The notes under the pieces were generated by a model, which searched no databases, was not told where the DNA came from, and saw only the letters and a program-made list of their open reading frames with translations. DNA of 64,000 bases from an uncultured Collinsella sp. (GTDB lineage Bacteria; Actinomycetota; Coriobacteriia; Coriobacteriales; Coriobacteriaceae), in the NCBI GenBank assembly GCA_900541135.1, contig UQIG01000005.1:1-64000 (forward strand). The letters run 5' to 3'. The position numbers and the translations under genes are program-made. Below are positions 17,876 to 26,716 of the stretch, piece after piece (within the stretch, counting starts at the first letter, position 1; every line of letters starts with the position of its first letter).

Positions 17876-18359
17876 CCTGCGCATTGGCCACGGCTACGAC
17901 GTCCACCGTTTGGTGGAGGGGCGTCGATGTATCATCGGCGGGGTCGACATTCCCTACGAGCGCGGCCTGCTGGGCCACTCGGATGCCGATGTGCTCGCGC
18001 ACGCCTTGGCCGACGCCATTCTGGGCGCCTGCCGCGGGGGAGACATTGGCAAGCTGTTCCCCGACACCGATCCCACCTATGAGGGCGCTGATTCGATGGT
18101 ACTGCTTGCTCGCGTGATGGACTATGCGCGCGAGCTGGGCTTTGAGTTTGTCGATGCCGATTGCACTATTGCCTGCCAGCAGCCCAAGATCACCCCGCAC
18201 CGCGATGCCATGCGCGCCAATCTTGCCCATGCCCTGGGCGTCGATGTCGAAAACGTGGGCGTCGCCGCCACTACGACCGAAAAGCTCGGTTGGGAAGGTC
18301 AGGGCGAGGGAATCGGCGCCTGGGCCGTCTGCCTGCTACAGAAAACCGTTAAGGAGTAA
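17865..18359 (+). CDS. ispF: 2-C-methyl-D-erythritol 2,4-cyclodiphosphate synthase
   Basis: The protein of 164 residues catalyses the fifth MEP-pathway step. It shows IGHGYDVHRL with the metal-binding Asp and His, LLGHSDADVL, and a DADCTIACQQPKI segment that lines the active site. The ATG at 17865 lies inside the ispD end (GAGAGGA upstream). The ispE gene is not in this window. Confidence 0.94.
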   Translation: MFSNLRIGHGYDVHRLVEGRRCIIGGVDIPYERGLLGHSDADVLAHALADAILGACRGGDIGKLFPDTDPTYEGADSMVLLARVMDYARELGFEFVDADCTIACQQPKITPHRDAMRANLAHALGVDVENVGVAATTTEKLGWEGQGEGIGAWAVCLLQKTVKE

Positions 18360-18362
18360 CGA

Positions 18363-19829
18363 ATGCGTATCTACAACAGCGCTACCCATAAAAAGGAAGA
18401 GTTCCAGCCCATCGAGTCCGGCAAGGTCCGCATGTACGTGTGCGGCCCCACGGTCTACGACAACATCCACATCGGCAACGCCCGCACGTTCATCAGCTTT
18501 GACGTAATCCGCCGCTGGCTCATCGCGAGCGGCTACGAGGTCACGTTCGCCCAGAACCTCACCGATGTCGATGACAAGATCATCAAGCGCGCCAACGAGC
18601 AGGGCCGCACTGCCGCCGAGGTCGCGACGGAGTTCTCCGACAGGTTCATCGGCGTCATGCGCGCTGCCAACGTGCTCGATCCCGATGTGCGCCCCCGCGC
18701 CACCAAGGAGATCGGCCCCATGATCGCCATGATCAAGACGCTTATCGAGCAGGGCCACGCTTACGCAGCCGATAACGGCGATGTGTACTTTGCCGTGCGC
18801 AGCGATCCCAACTATGGCCAGGTCTCGGGCCGCAACATCGACGACCTTATGGTCGGCGCGCGCATCGAGGAGAACGAGGACAAGAACGACCCGCTCGACT
18901 TTGCCCTGTGGAAGGCCGCCAAGCCCGGCGAGCCCAGCTGGCCGAGCCCCTGGGGCGAGGGCCGTCCCGGTTGGCACACCGAGTGTGCCGCCATGGTGCA
19001 TCGCTACCTGGGTACCCCGATCGACATCCACGGCGGCGGCTCCGACCTTTCCTTCCCGCATCACGAGAACGAGTGCGCCCAGGCCACCTGCGCCTGGCAC
19101 CAGGGCTTCTCCAACACCTGGATGCACACGGGCATGCTGCTGGTAGACGGCGAGAAGATGTCCAAGTCGCTCGGCAACTTCTTTACGCTGGCCGAGGTCC
19201 TGGAGCAGCACTCCGCTGCCGCCCTGCGCCTGCTGATGCTGCAGACGAGCTATCGCTCGCCGCTCGACTTTTCTTGGGAGCGCCTGGAGGGTGCCGAGAA
19301 CTCGCTCACGCGTATCGCCGGTACGGTCGAGAACCTGCGCTGGGCCGCGAACCATGCGACGGCCGACGCCGATGCGGCAGCATCCGAGGCGTTTGCCGCC
19401 AAGGCCGCCGAGACCCGTGCCACCTTTAAGGAGTGCATGGACGACGACTTTAACACCGCTGGTGCCATGGGCGCCGTCTTTGGCTTTGTAACCGAGTGCA
19501 ACCAGTATCTGGAGCAGGCGGGCGACGCTGCCGACAAGGCCGCAGTCCTGGCTGCCGCCGATACGCTGGCCGAGCTGCTCGATACGTTTGGCGTCGAGCT
19601 TCCCGAGCCCAAGGTCGAGCTGCCGCTGGGCCTGCTGGGCGTTGCCGCCGGCCTGGTCGCCTACACGGGCGACGACGTGGACGAGGCAGCTTCCAAGATT
19701 CTCGAGGCCCGCGCCGAGGCCCGGGCCGCCAAGAACTGGGATCTGGCCGACGCCATCCGCGACCAGCTCAAGGACCTCGGGCTGACGATTGAAGATACCG
19801 CCGCCGGCACTCGTATCAAATCTCTCTAA
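18363..19829 (+). CDS. cysS: Cysteinyl-tRNA synthetase
   Basis: This class I synthetase of 488 residues charges tRNA-Cys. It has the HIGH-type motif HIGN (36-39), Zn-ligand region HTECAAM...HHENECAQ and the KMSKS loop GEKMSKSLGN. It lies three bases after ispF and is the last gene of the disA-ispDF-cysS run. The N-terminal region is MRIYNSATHKKEEF. A 102-bp imperfect hairpin and then a normal terminator follow the stop. Confidence 0.95.
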   Translation: MRIYNSATHKKEEFQPIESGKVRMYVCGPTVYDNIHIGNARTFISFDVIRRWLIASGYEVTFAQNLTDVDDKIIKRANEQGRTAAEVATEFSDRFIGVMRAANVLDPDVRPRATKEIGPMIAMIKTLIEQGHAYAADNGDVYFAVRSDPNYGQVSGRNIDDLMVGARIEENEDKNDPLDFALWKAAKPGEPSWPSPWGEGRPGWHTECAAMVHRYLGTPIDIHGGGSDLSFPHHENECAQATCAWHQGFSNTWMHTGMLLVDGEKMSKSLGNFFTLAEVLEQHSAAALRLLMLQTSYRSPLDFSWERLEGAENSLTRIAGTVENLRWAANHATADADAAASEAFAAKAAETRATFKECMDDDFNTAGAMGAVFGFVTECNQYLEQAGDAADKAAVLAAADTLAELLDTFGVELPEPKVELPLGLLGVAAGLVAYTGDDVDEAASKILEARAEARAAKNWDLADAIRDQLKDLGLTIEDTAAGTRIKSL

Positions 19830-19835
19830 TCCCCG

Positions 19836-19937
19836 CGGGTTTCCCAAGCACCCGACCTTGCCGTTCAAACCGTCGCTCGCGTACTCAAGTACGCGTCGCT
19901 CCTCTTTCACGGCAATCTCGGGCACTTGGAAAACCCG
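19836..19937. repeat. Long imperfect hairpin (102 bp) after cysS
   Basis: The two arms of about 50 bases are imperfect reverse complements: the outer ends CGGGTTT and AAACCCG, then CCCGA/TCGGG and TTGCCGT/ACGGCAA, and a perfect centre CGCGTACT-CA-AGTACGCG. It lies between the cysS stop and the terminator and codes for nothing. Confidence 0.75.
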
Positions 19938-19940
19938 TAC

Positions 19941-19980
19941 CGACCGCCCGAATTAATATTCATGGGCGGTCGTTTATTTT
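19941..19980 (+). terminator. Rho-independent terminator
   Basis: CGACCGCCC pairs with GGGCGGTCG around a 14-base loop, then TTTATTTT. Confidence 0.8.
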
Positions 19981-20015
19981 GTTTCGTTTGATAGTTGTAT
20001 TTAGGAGGTCACTTT

Positions 20016-20936
20016 ATGGCCGACAATCGCAAGCGTGCACCGCGTGGAGGCAAGCAGGCTGCTTCTGGCTCGCGTCCGATTCGCCGCAACGACCGCGCTG
20101 CCGCTCCCAAGGGCCAGCGCGAGCGCTCCCAAGCCCAGGCTGCACGTCCGCAGCGAGATCGCAACCGCGACAACGTTCAGGCTCCCAAGGGCGAGTTTAT
20201 CGAAGGTCGCCGTGCTGCCGCCGAGGCGCTACGCACTGGTTTTCCCATCAAGTGTGCGCTCATTGCCGAGGGCGGGGAGCGCGATGCCGCCTTGTCGCGC
20301 CTGATCGATGACCTCAATGCCGCGGGCGTCCGCATTAAGTATGTGCCGCGCGCGCAGCTCGATGCGCTGTCGAGCCATGGCGCTCACCAGGGCATTGCGC
20401 TCGAGGTGGGCAATTTCCCCTATGCCGATGTTGCCGATATCCTCGACCGTGCGGGCGACGGTCCGGCGCTCGTCGTCGTGCTCGACCATGTGACCGACGA
20501 CGGTAACTTTGGTGCCATTGTGCGCTCTGCCGAGGTCGTGGGCGCGGCGGGCGTCATCATTGCCAACAAGCGCGCCGCCGGCGTGACCGTTGGCAGCTAC
20601 AAGACTTCTGCCGGTGCTGTCATGCACCTGCCTATCGCACAGGTTCCCAATATCGCCCGTGCGCTCGATGACCTCAAGGCCGCTGGCTTTTGGGTGGGCG
20701 GTGCCTCCGAGCACGCCGAGGGCAGCTGCTGGGATGCTCCCTTCGAGGGCCGCGTGGCGCTCGTCATGGGCTCCGAGGGCGACGGCATCTCGCGCCTGGT
20801 GCTTGAGAAATGCGACTTTTTGACCAAGCTTCCCCAGCGCGGCATGACCGAGAGCCTCAATGTTGCCCAGGCGACAACGGCGCTGTGCTTTGAGTGGCTG
20901 CGCCGCAATGCCGGCGAGCTCATGGGGGAGGAGTAG
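20016..20936 (+). CDS. rlmB: 23S rRNA guanosine-2'-O-methyltransferase, RlmB/TrmH type
   Basis: This SPOUT methyltransferase of 306 residues, with a basic, disordered N-terminus (about 1-60), an L30e-like substrate-binding domain (about 65-140) and the SpoU core. Core motifs are DHVTDDGNFGAIVRSAE, VMGSEGDGISRL and SLNVAQATTALCFEW. Family members methylate a 23S rRNA guanosine; orthologues next to cysS are usually called RlmB. Start: ATG at 20016 with AGGAGG eight bases upstream; the frame extends to 19995 without a ribosome site. It precedes yacP by three bases. Confidence 0.9.
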   Translation: MADNRKRAPRGGKQAASGSRPIRRNDRAAAPKGQRERSQAQAARPQRDRNRDNVQAPKGEFIEGRRAAAEALRTGFPIKCALIAEGGERDAALSRLIDDLNAAGVRIKYVPRAQLDALSSHGAHQGIALEVGNFPYADVADILDRAGDGPALVVVLDHVTDDGNFGAIVRSAEVVGAAGVIIANKRAAGVTVGSYKTSAGAVMHLPIAQVPNIARALDDLKAAGFWVGGASEHAEGSCWDAPFEGRVALVMGSEGDGISRLVLEKCDFLTKLPQRGMTESLNVAQATTALCFEWLRRNAGELMGEE

Positions 20937-20939
20937 CGC

Positions 20940-21617
20940 ATGTCCAAGAAGAACCGCGCCAAGTCCAAGGCCAAGCGCTTTGGCGAGGGCTCGGCCAAGC
21001 CGATTGTTTCGGCTGCGACCTATGGCGTGGGCGGCAATGCGTTTGCGCAGGCTATCGCCGACCCAGTCTCGACGGTGCACTCCAACAAGCCCGAGCTGCT
21101 GGTGGTCGACGGTTACAACGTGATCCACTGCACGCCGCGCTACGAAAAGCTCGTGTACGACCATTCCGACGATCCGTATTCCAGCGACGTTCACGATATG
21201 GCGCGCACTGCCCTCATCAACGACGTTGCCGCGTTTGCCCAAGGCCGCTACGAGGCCGTAATCGTGTTTGACGGCGCGGGCAATATCTCCAGCGAGCGCC
21301 CCAATCTGCCGGCCCGTGGCGTGCGCATCGAGTTTTCGCCGACGGGCGTCTCTGCCGATACCGTGGTGCAGAAGCTCTGTATCGAGGCACGCGAGGAAGG
21401 CCGCGCGTGCTCCGTGGTATCGAGTGACGGCACGATCCAGGCCGTCGTCATGGGCAAGGGCGTTACGCGCATCTCGAGCCGTATGCTGGTGGACGAGATC
21501 AAACAGATCGATAACGACGTTCACGAGGCAGAGGAAGCTCCGCAGATCAAGATGACCCTGGGCAGCCGCCTGAGCCCCGATGCCCTGGCCAAGCTCAAGG
21601 CCCTGCGCGGACGGTAG
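20940..21617 (+). CDS. NYN/PIN-domain ribonuclease, YacP (Rae1)-like
   Basis: The protein of 225 residues has a basic N-terminus of about 50 residues and a NYN domain. Acidic residues for metal binding are visible in LLVVDGYNVIH, VIVFDGAG, SADTVVQ and VVSSDGTIQ. The order cysS-rlmB-yacP is conserved in many Gram-positives. Bacillus Rae1 cleaves mRNA at the ribosomal A site; this activity is inferred from the family. It lies three bases after rlmB. The N-terminal extension is longer than in Rae1. Confidence 0.8.
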   Translation: MSKKNRAKSKAKRFGEGSAKPIVSAATYGVGGNAFAQAIADPVSTVHSNKPELLVVDGYNVIHCTPRYEKLVYDHSDDPYSSDVHDMARTALINDVAAFAQGRYEAVIVFDGAGNISSERPNLPARGVRIEFSPTGVSADTVVQKLCIEAREEGRACSVVSSDGTIQAVVMGKGVTRISSRMLVDEIKQIDNDVHEAEEAPQIKMTLGSRLSPDALAKLKALRGR

Positions 21618-21644
21618 GGGAGCTGACGGCGCGACGCTGTCTCG

Positions 21645-22985
21645 CTAACTCCATTCAGCGATGTCGATCATTCTACGGAGGCGCCATGTAAGCGCCTCTT
21701 TTAGATATGGCAGCCTTGCCGTGAGCGCGTCGTTTCTGGACAGAATCTCGATTGCCTCGTCAACGAAGCCTTCGAGTTTGTCGCCGTCAAACCAGCCCAT
21801 GTCCTCGACGAGCAACATTTGTTTGGCGGGGCTTGAATGAAATTGTGCGCTGGTAAAACTGTGCTCTCCCGCCCTAAGCTCTTCTAGTGATATGTTGCAC
21901 CAGAGTGATGAGCCCGAATCGAAGATGGGGGCTGGTCTGCAGGCTAGCGTGTTTACGTTTCGCACAAGGCCAAAGTTACGCCAATGGCGGTCATAGTTGG
22001 CGATGATGTCGTCGCACACGATCATGCGGTCAAGGGCGTCTTTTATATCTGTCGCTCCAAGCTCTTCGCAGTTTGCTACATACCGTTCGTAATCGGTTAG
22101 TCGCTCGTCTGCATTTGCATGCTGGTTTACATAGAACGCAGGGACATATTCTTCTTCGTCAGTTAAGAAGACATTGCATGTGCTCAAGGCGGAAGTACCC
22201 GCGCCTTCGAGCGAGTAAGGCACATAATCGCAGGCGTTTAGGATGCGACGGTGGAGTGCGGTCGCCACCATCTCGTTATAGGGTTCCTGGTTTAGATGCG
22301 CACCTGCCTTGTGGAGGATTCGACGGTCACCCTCGCATGTCCAGTACTTTTGAAGATTGCCGTCCGAGGTGTTGTCGGGCTTGGCAGCAGCTGCCTTGCC
22401 CTCTGGGGCGAAGGGTGCAATGGTTAGCGAGACGTCATCAAAAGCATTATTGAAGAAATTGATATCTTTCCACGCGAGACCGGAGTCTTGGGGCCTAATC
22501 CAATACTGGTCGGATAAGGAGAGGCCAAGATTTCGCTGTACGAGTTCATCGGGAACATCAACTGCGGCTTCTGCAAGCAGGGAGGCTAGCCCAATGCGTG
22601 CGAGCGGGATACCGCGGCCACGCCACCAAGTGCGGAAAGAGTCGAGCGATATGGGGCTATTAGGGCCAAATACTCCAATAGGGGCGTGGGCGTAATCGAT
22701 GTCGGCGCCGATATGGGTAAAGTCTTTTCGCGATGTGCTGTAGACCAGCTGAGCGACTTCGTGCGTGCGATTCATGAGGGTGAACGCGATCTCGCTCTTA
22801 CCGTGGCCGCGGCGGGGACGTCCCCCCGTTTTGGTCACGGAACGGAGTCGCGTGTCGACGCTGTCTTTGTCGATGAGCCATACACCAGAAGCCTTGCGGG
22901 CATCAAGTGCTCCGTTTTTTATGAGCTCCTGCACCCTGCGCGGAGTGATGCCGAGCAGCTCGGCGGCTTCCTTGGTAGTAAGCAT
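21645..22985 (-). CDS. HTH-HipA-like kinase fusion protein (one-gene toxin-antitoxin candidate)
   Basis: The protein of 446 residues joins an excisionase/MerR-type helix-turn-helix (1-50; MLTTKEAAELLGITPRRVQE) to a HipA-like kinase. Kinase features are a coupling-like segment (about 65-165), a glycine loop near NTSDGNLQKYW (206-216), NQEPYNEMVA (232-241), the catalytic YDRHWRNFGL with D332 and N337, and a metal site IFDSG (D356). I chose ATG 22985, with GAAGGG eight bases upstream; a TTG at 23027 lies inside the operator repeats. There is no separate antitoxin gene. AACGAATAGTTTTA repeats upstream suggest autoregulation. Codon use is more AT-rich than in the flanking housekeeping genes, consistent with transfer. 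Its target is unknown. Confidence 0.75.
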   Translation of the reverse strand: MLTTKEAAELLGITPRRVQELIKNGALDARKASGVWLIDKDSVDTRLRSVTKTGGRPRRGHGKSEIAFTLMNRTHEVAQLVYSTSRKDFTHIGADIDYAHAPIGVFGPNSPISLDSFRTWWRGRGIPLARIGLASLLAEAAVDVPDELVQRNLGLSLSDQYWIRPQDSGLAWKDINFFNNAFDDVSLTIAPFAPEGKAAAAKPDNTSDGNLQKYWTCEGDRRILHKAGAHLNQEPYNEMVATALHRRILNACDYVPYSLEGAGTSALSTCNVFLTDEEEYVPAFYVNQHANADERLTDYERYVANCEELGATDIKDALDRMIVCDDIIANYDRHWRNFGLVRNVNTLACRPAPIFDSGSSLWCNISLEELRAGEHSFTSAQFHSSPAKQMLLVEDMGWFDGDKLEGFVDEAIEILSRNDALTARLPYLKEALTWRLRRMIDIAEWS

Positions 22986-23003
22986 CACGAAACCCTTCGT
23001 CAA

Positions 23004-23063
23004 AACGAATAGTTTTATATATAGCAATTGTAATTAAAACTATTCGTTCTGACGAATGGTTTT
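23004..23063. promoter_or_regulatory. Operator array of the HTH-kinase gene
   Basis: AACGAATAGTTTTA (23004-23017) and its exact inverse TAAAACTATTCGTT (23035-23048) are followed by a third, direct copy ACGAATGGTTTT (23052-23063). They lie 19-78 bp before the start codon and are the probable binding sites of the fused HTH domain. Confidence 0.65.
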
Positions 23064-23209
23064 GAGATTGAGGGCGAACCGACAGAAATGAACGGGCCTG
23101 GTACCTGTTGTTGCTGGATTTTGCATATTTGTATAACGCCGTGTGGCCTGTTGCGCCCCGTCCGTAATTCCTTTATTCTTAACAGGCTTCGCGCGAAAGC
23201 GCCAAGTGT

Positions 23210-23284
23210 GCCAGTGTGGCGCAACGGTAGCGCAACTGATTTGTAATCAGTGGGTTGCAGGTTCGATTCCTGTCACTGGCTCCA
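23210..23284 (+). tRNA. tRNA-Thr (anticodon TGT)
   Basis: The cloverleaf has acceptor GCCAGTG/CACTGGC, anticodon stem CTGAT/ATCAG around TTGTA with anticodon TGT, T-arm GCAGGTTCGATTCCTGT and an encoded CCA. A terminator follows at 23294. Confidence 0.95.
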
Positions 23285-23293
23285 TGAGAGTTT

Positions 23294-23328
23294 CGGGCTC
23301 TGTTCCCTTGTGGGACAGGGCCCGTTTC
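23294..23328 (+). terminator. Rho-independent terminator after tRNA-Thr
   Basis: CGGGCTCTGTTCCC pairs with GGGACAGGGCCCG around a four-base loop, then TTTCT. Confidence 0.8.
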
Positions 23329-23398
23329 TATTTAGGTGGTGCGCCATCTGGTTAGCGCCCATCCCGTTTTTGGTTTGTCTCGTCCTCCAGTTTGTCTA

Positions 23399-23445
23399 AA
23401 TCTGTAACACCAAGACCGATATTTGGCATCTAACTGTTACAGATT
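23399..23445. repeat. ATCTGTAAC palindromic repeat, copy 1
   Basis: AATCTGTAAC and GTTACAGATT bound a 47-bp unit. The same 47-bp spacing recurs in copy 2, and both are followed by GAGA. This lies in a 530-bp stretch (23285-23816) with no supported gene. Confidence 0.6.
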
Positions 23446-23478
23446 GAGATGAAACTTAGGGTGTTTTAGGAATATCTT

Positions 23479-23525
23479 GATCTGTAACATGTAGAAGCGG
23501 AATAGGCCTCTTGCCGTTACAGATC
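23479..23525. repeat. ATCTGTAAC palindromic repeat, copy 2
   Basis: GATCTGTAAC and GTTACAGATC again bound exactly 47 bp, 80 bp downstream of copy 1. The inner sequence differs from copy 1 while the arms are conserved. Confidence 0.6.
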
Positions 23526-23594
23526 GAGACAAGGGCGGGTACGGACCTGGATGTCCTGCTCGAGCGTGGATTTCTGGACGCGCGAGAGAAAAAA

Positions 23595-23624
23595 TCTCCC
23601 GACCGGAGAACGAGCGTGGATAAT
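23595..23624. repeat. GAGCGTGGATAAT repeat, left copy flanking the bgl locus
   Basis: TCTCCCGACCGGAGAACGAG followed by CGTGGATAAT closely matches 27646-27675 on the other side of the PTS locus. A partial GAGCGTGGATT also occurs at about 23563. The copies may mark the borders of an inserted segment. Confidence 0.5.
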
Positions 23625-23676
23625 TAACTTGGATAGGGAGCTAAGGTAAACACCGATTGTCTATCGACGGCTTTAG

Positions 23677-23716
23677 AAACGACGACTCCGATTCCATTGT
23701 GGAATCGGAGTCGTTT
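23677..23716 (-). terminator. Terminator of the bglA-bglP operon
   Basis: On the minus strand AAACGACTCCGATTCC pairs with GGAATCGGAGTCGT around a five-base loop, followed by a short T-rich stretch. It lies 100 bp past the bglP stop. Confidence 0.7.
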
Positions 23717-23816
23717 GTGCCTCAGGAATCCGAATGGATTAATCGAGCTCCTAAGGACCTTCTTGGGTTCTTGCTAATGGTCTGCCGAGGATGTCTCCAA
23801 TGCAAACAGCGGGCAT

Positions 23817-25217
23817 CTACTCAATATAGCTGGGGTTCTTCTTGATGATCACGCGTGCAGCGATGAAGGAGACGACGATGGCGATGATGGCGACAACGCA
23901 TGCCAGCACGAAGTTGCCCATGGACCCATCGGGAGCGATAAAGATGAGTGCCGAAAGAAGGCCGGGGCATGCTCCCGCAACATACTCTTTCAGAACAAAG
24001 ATGCCTGCAGGGAGTCCAGCGCAGAGCGCGCCGATTGCCGTGCCGACAAGCAGGCGGGGACGCTCGATGAGGCAACCGTAGAACGCGGGCTCGGTTACGC
24101 CACAGAGTGCGGTGACGGCAACCGTGGTGACCATACCCCTCTTCTCTTTGTTTCCCTTCATGGCAGTTGCCAGGGCGAGGCTCGTGCCACCAATGCAGAG
24201 GTTCGAGATGAATCCAAAGATAATGGGTGCCCAACCGAGCTGCGCCAAGCTCGTAACTTCGATTGCGATGTAGGCCTTATCAAGACCGAGCATGACAAAA
24301 TAGGGGTTAAGGGCTGCAAGGATTGGAGTAGCGATAACTGCCACGTTATCCATGAGCCACGTGACGGCATCACTCAGCGCGTAGCCCATCATGCTGCCGG
24401 CGGGGCCGAGGATAATCAGCTCAACAGGCACGACGATGAACATGGTGAGTAGCGGCTTCAAGAACAGTTCGGTAACGTCCGGGATGATTTTCTGAAGACC
24501 GCGATCAACAAAGTACATGAACACAACGCCCAGTACGATTGGCACCACCGTGCTCGAGTAGTCATTCGTCGGGATGGGGATGCCAAGAAAGTCGAGACCC
24601 TCAGCACCGCTAATAGACGAGCTAATCATGATTGCGCCCAGCAGCGCGCCCATGATAGGCTGCATCTTCATGACGGCGGCGAGCTGGTAGCCTAGGTAAA
24701 CGGGCAGGAAGCTAAATGAGGCACTGAAGATCGCCAGCAGAACCTGGGCAGTTCCGCTATCGGTGCTCAATCCACAATAATTGACCAGGAGATTCTTAAT
24801 CGAAAGAATGAGTCCGCCTACGATGAGCGCCGGGACGATGGGCATGAATACCTGTGCGGAGACATTTCCGAATTTCTCAACCAGACTCATGGCAGTGTTG
24901 CCGCTTTTGATACCCTCTGCAAGATCCTTGGCGGTTTGGGCATCGTCGGCAACCGCGCCGCCGCCGACTTCGATTCCCGCGAAGTCGAGGAAGTCGTTGT
25001 AAGCCTCGGTGACGTTGGGGCCGATGATCACCTGAAGCTGGCCACCGCTGACTACTGCCCCGAGCGCCTGATCGGCCGATTTGGCGAGCTGGAGATCGAT
25101 GATCGAGGTGTCTCGTGCGTCGATGCGAAGGCGCGTCGCACAATGAGTTACCGATGTAATGTTCTCTTTGCCGCCAACAGCCTTTAGGACTGTTTCGGAC
25201 ATTGCCTGATATTTCAT
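23817..25217 (-). CDS. bglP: PTS beta-glucoside transporter, EIIBC
   Basis: The protein of 466 residues imports and phosphorylates a beta-glucoside. The EIIB domain (about 1-85) carries the phospho-Cys in THCATRLR (C26). The EIIC domain (about 105-460) has about ten membrane segments and the GVTEPAFYG sugar-binding motif. There is no C-terminal EIIA domain, which many BglP proteins have; the stand-alone EIIA at 44022-44585 could donate the phosphate. It lies nine bases after bglA with AGGAG upstream, in one operon. The exact sugar cannot be read from the sequence. Confidence 0.9.
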   Translation of the reverse strand: MKYQAMSETVLKAVGGKENITSVTHCATRLRIDARDTSIIDLQLAKSADQALGAVVSGGQLQVIIGPNVTEAYNDFLDFAGIEVGGGAVADDAQTAKDLAEGIKSGNTAMSLVEKFGNVSAQVFMPIVPALIVGGLILSIKNLLVNYCGLSTDSGTAQVLLAIFSASFSFLPVYLGYQLAAVMKMQPIMGALLGAIMISSSISGAEGLDFLGIPIPTNDYSSTVVPIVLGVVFMYFVDRGLQKIIPDVTELFLKPLLTMFIVVPVELIILGPAGSMMGYALSDAVTWLMDNVAVIATPILAALNPYFVMLGLDKAYIAIEVTSLAQLGWAPIIFGFISNLCIGGTSLALATAMKGNKEKRGMVTTVAVTALCGVTEPAFYGCLIERPRLLVGTAIGALCAGLPAGIFVLKEYVAGACPGLLSALIFIAPDGSMGNFVLACVVAIIAIVVSFIAARVIIKKNPSYIE

Positions 25218-25226
25218 CTCTTTCTC

Positions 25227-26645
25227 CTAACCTTCCTGCTCCTGATGCTTCGAGATAAGGTCTCGGTACCAATACCAGCTCTTTTTGGGGGTGCGCTCCA
25301 GATTGTTCTCGAAGTCGATATGGACAAGTCCGTATCGTTTTTCGTAGCCGTTGATCCAGCTATACAGATCCATCGTCGACCAGAGGTAGTAGCCCTCAAC
25401 GCGCGCGCCGTCGCGCTTAGCCCTCATCATGTGCTCGATGAACTGGCCCAGAAGCTCGATGCGGTCATCATCGTGGATCATTCCGTCTGCGTCTGGTTGC
25501 TCATAGGCGCCATGTCCGTTTTCCGTAATAAAGATGCGGGGCGCGTCATAGCGCTCGTGGACATCCATGATGGTTGAATACATGCAACTTGGGAGTATTT
25601 CGCGGCCCCATTTATTGCGGGGAACATTGCTGTCGCGGGCGCTTTCAAACAAGGGCGCAATGCATTTTCCTTCGACTTTTTTGCTCGAACCGCCCTTATT
25701 GTTCGCCGAAACGGCAAGCTCTCCACCGTGCCAGTCGGTTACATACTCTCGGCAATACACGTTGAGTCCAATAAAATCGACTTTACCGTCTCTGAATTCT
25801 TCTACGTCATTTGGGGATCGATAGAGCGAGACGCCAAGTTTTTCAAGGATTTCGTCCATTTCTGGCGGCAGTTGACCCTGAAGCGCTGGTGCCAGAATCA
25901 TGCGATTGGCGAAAAAGTCTGCGTATCGAAATACGTCATCAGGGTGCTCGGTTGCCGGGTCGAGTTCGACAACGCCGCCATCGTGGACGGCGCCGATGAT
26001 GCCGTCGTAGTCCATTTGACGATATGCTCGGACTGCGAGTGCGCTTGCGCGCATCAGGTTGTATTGAAACTGCATGTACGACTGAACGTCGAGCGATCGA
26101 TTGGGGGGATAGTTGCCCAACATGTTTACGCAGTAGCTGTAGAAATGCGGCTCGTTAACGGTAGCCCAGATTTTGACGCGGTCTCCAAAGCGCTCAAAGC
26201 AAATCTTGGCGTATTTGCAGAACCACTCTGCCATGTCGTTGTTCAGCCATCCGCCTTTGCAAGCAAGCGTGAATGGCAGATCGTAATGGAACAGCGTAAC
26301 GTTGGGCTCTATGCCATTTTCGAGGCAGCAATCAATGACTCGATTATAAAAATCGATACCCTCTTCATTCACTTCGCCGATACCCGTGGGGATGATTCGA
26401 CTCCATGAAAGAGAGAAGCGATAGGTGTTTTGTCCGCCTTCTTTCATCATGCGGATATCTTCTTCATAGCGATGGTAGAAGTCGCAAGATACATCACCGT
26501 CAACATGGTTGATGTTCTTATTGCTTGTGTGGTTAAAGAAATCCCACTCGCCGAGGCCTTTGCCGTCTTCGTTCCAGGCACCCTCGCACTGATAAGACGC
26601 CGTGGCGGAACCCCAGAGAAACGGCATGTTGTTCACGTTGCCCAT
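25227..26645 (-). CDS. bglA: 6-phospho-beta-glucosidase, GH1
   Basis: This cytoplasmic enzyme of 472 residues hydrolyses the phosphorylated beta-glucosides delivered by the adjacent PTS. GH1 signatures: N-terminal FLWGSATASYQCEGAW, acid/base E165 in TVNEPHFYS, and the nucleophile Glu in FITENGHG. The ATG at 26645 has AAAGGGG five bases upstream; an in-frame ATG at 26663 lacks one. It is the first gene of the minus-strand operon, divergent from the RpiR regulator. Confidence 0.92.
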   Translation of the reverse strand: MGNVNNMPFLWGSATASYQCEGAWNEDGKGLGEWDFFNHTSNKNINHVDGDVSCDFYHRYEEDIRMMKEGGQNTYRFSLSWSRIIPTGIGEVNEEGIDFYNRVIDCCLENGIEPNVTLFHYDLPFTLACKGGWLNNDMAEWFCKYAKICFERFGDRVKIWATVNEPHFYSYCVNMLGNYPPNRSLDVQSYMQFQYNLMRASALAVRAYRQMDYDGIIGAVHDGGVVELDPATEHPDDVFRYADFFANRMILAPALQGQLPPEMDEILEKLGVSLYRSPNDVEEFRDGKVDFIGLNVYCREYVTDWHGGELAVSANNKGGSSKKVEGKCIAPLFESARDSNVPRNKWGREILPSCMYSTIMDVHERYDAPRIFITENGHGAYEQPDADGMIHDDDRIELLGQFIEHMMRAKRDGARVEGYYLWSTMDLYSWINGYEKRYGLVHIDFENNLERTPKKSWYWYRDLISKHQEQEG

Positions 26646-26716
26646 GAATCCCCTTTCCATCATTCAACACGGTGGATACGTGTGACGGAATTACGATTAA
26701 GATGACGTCAACTGAT

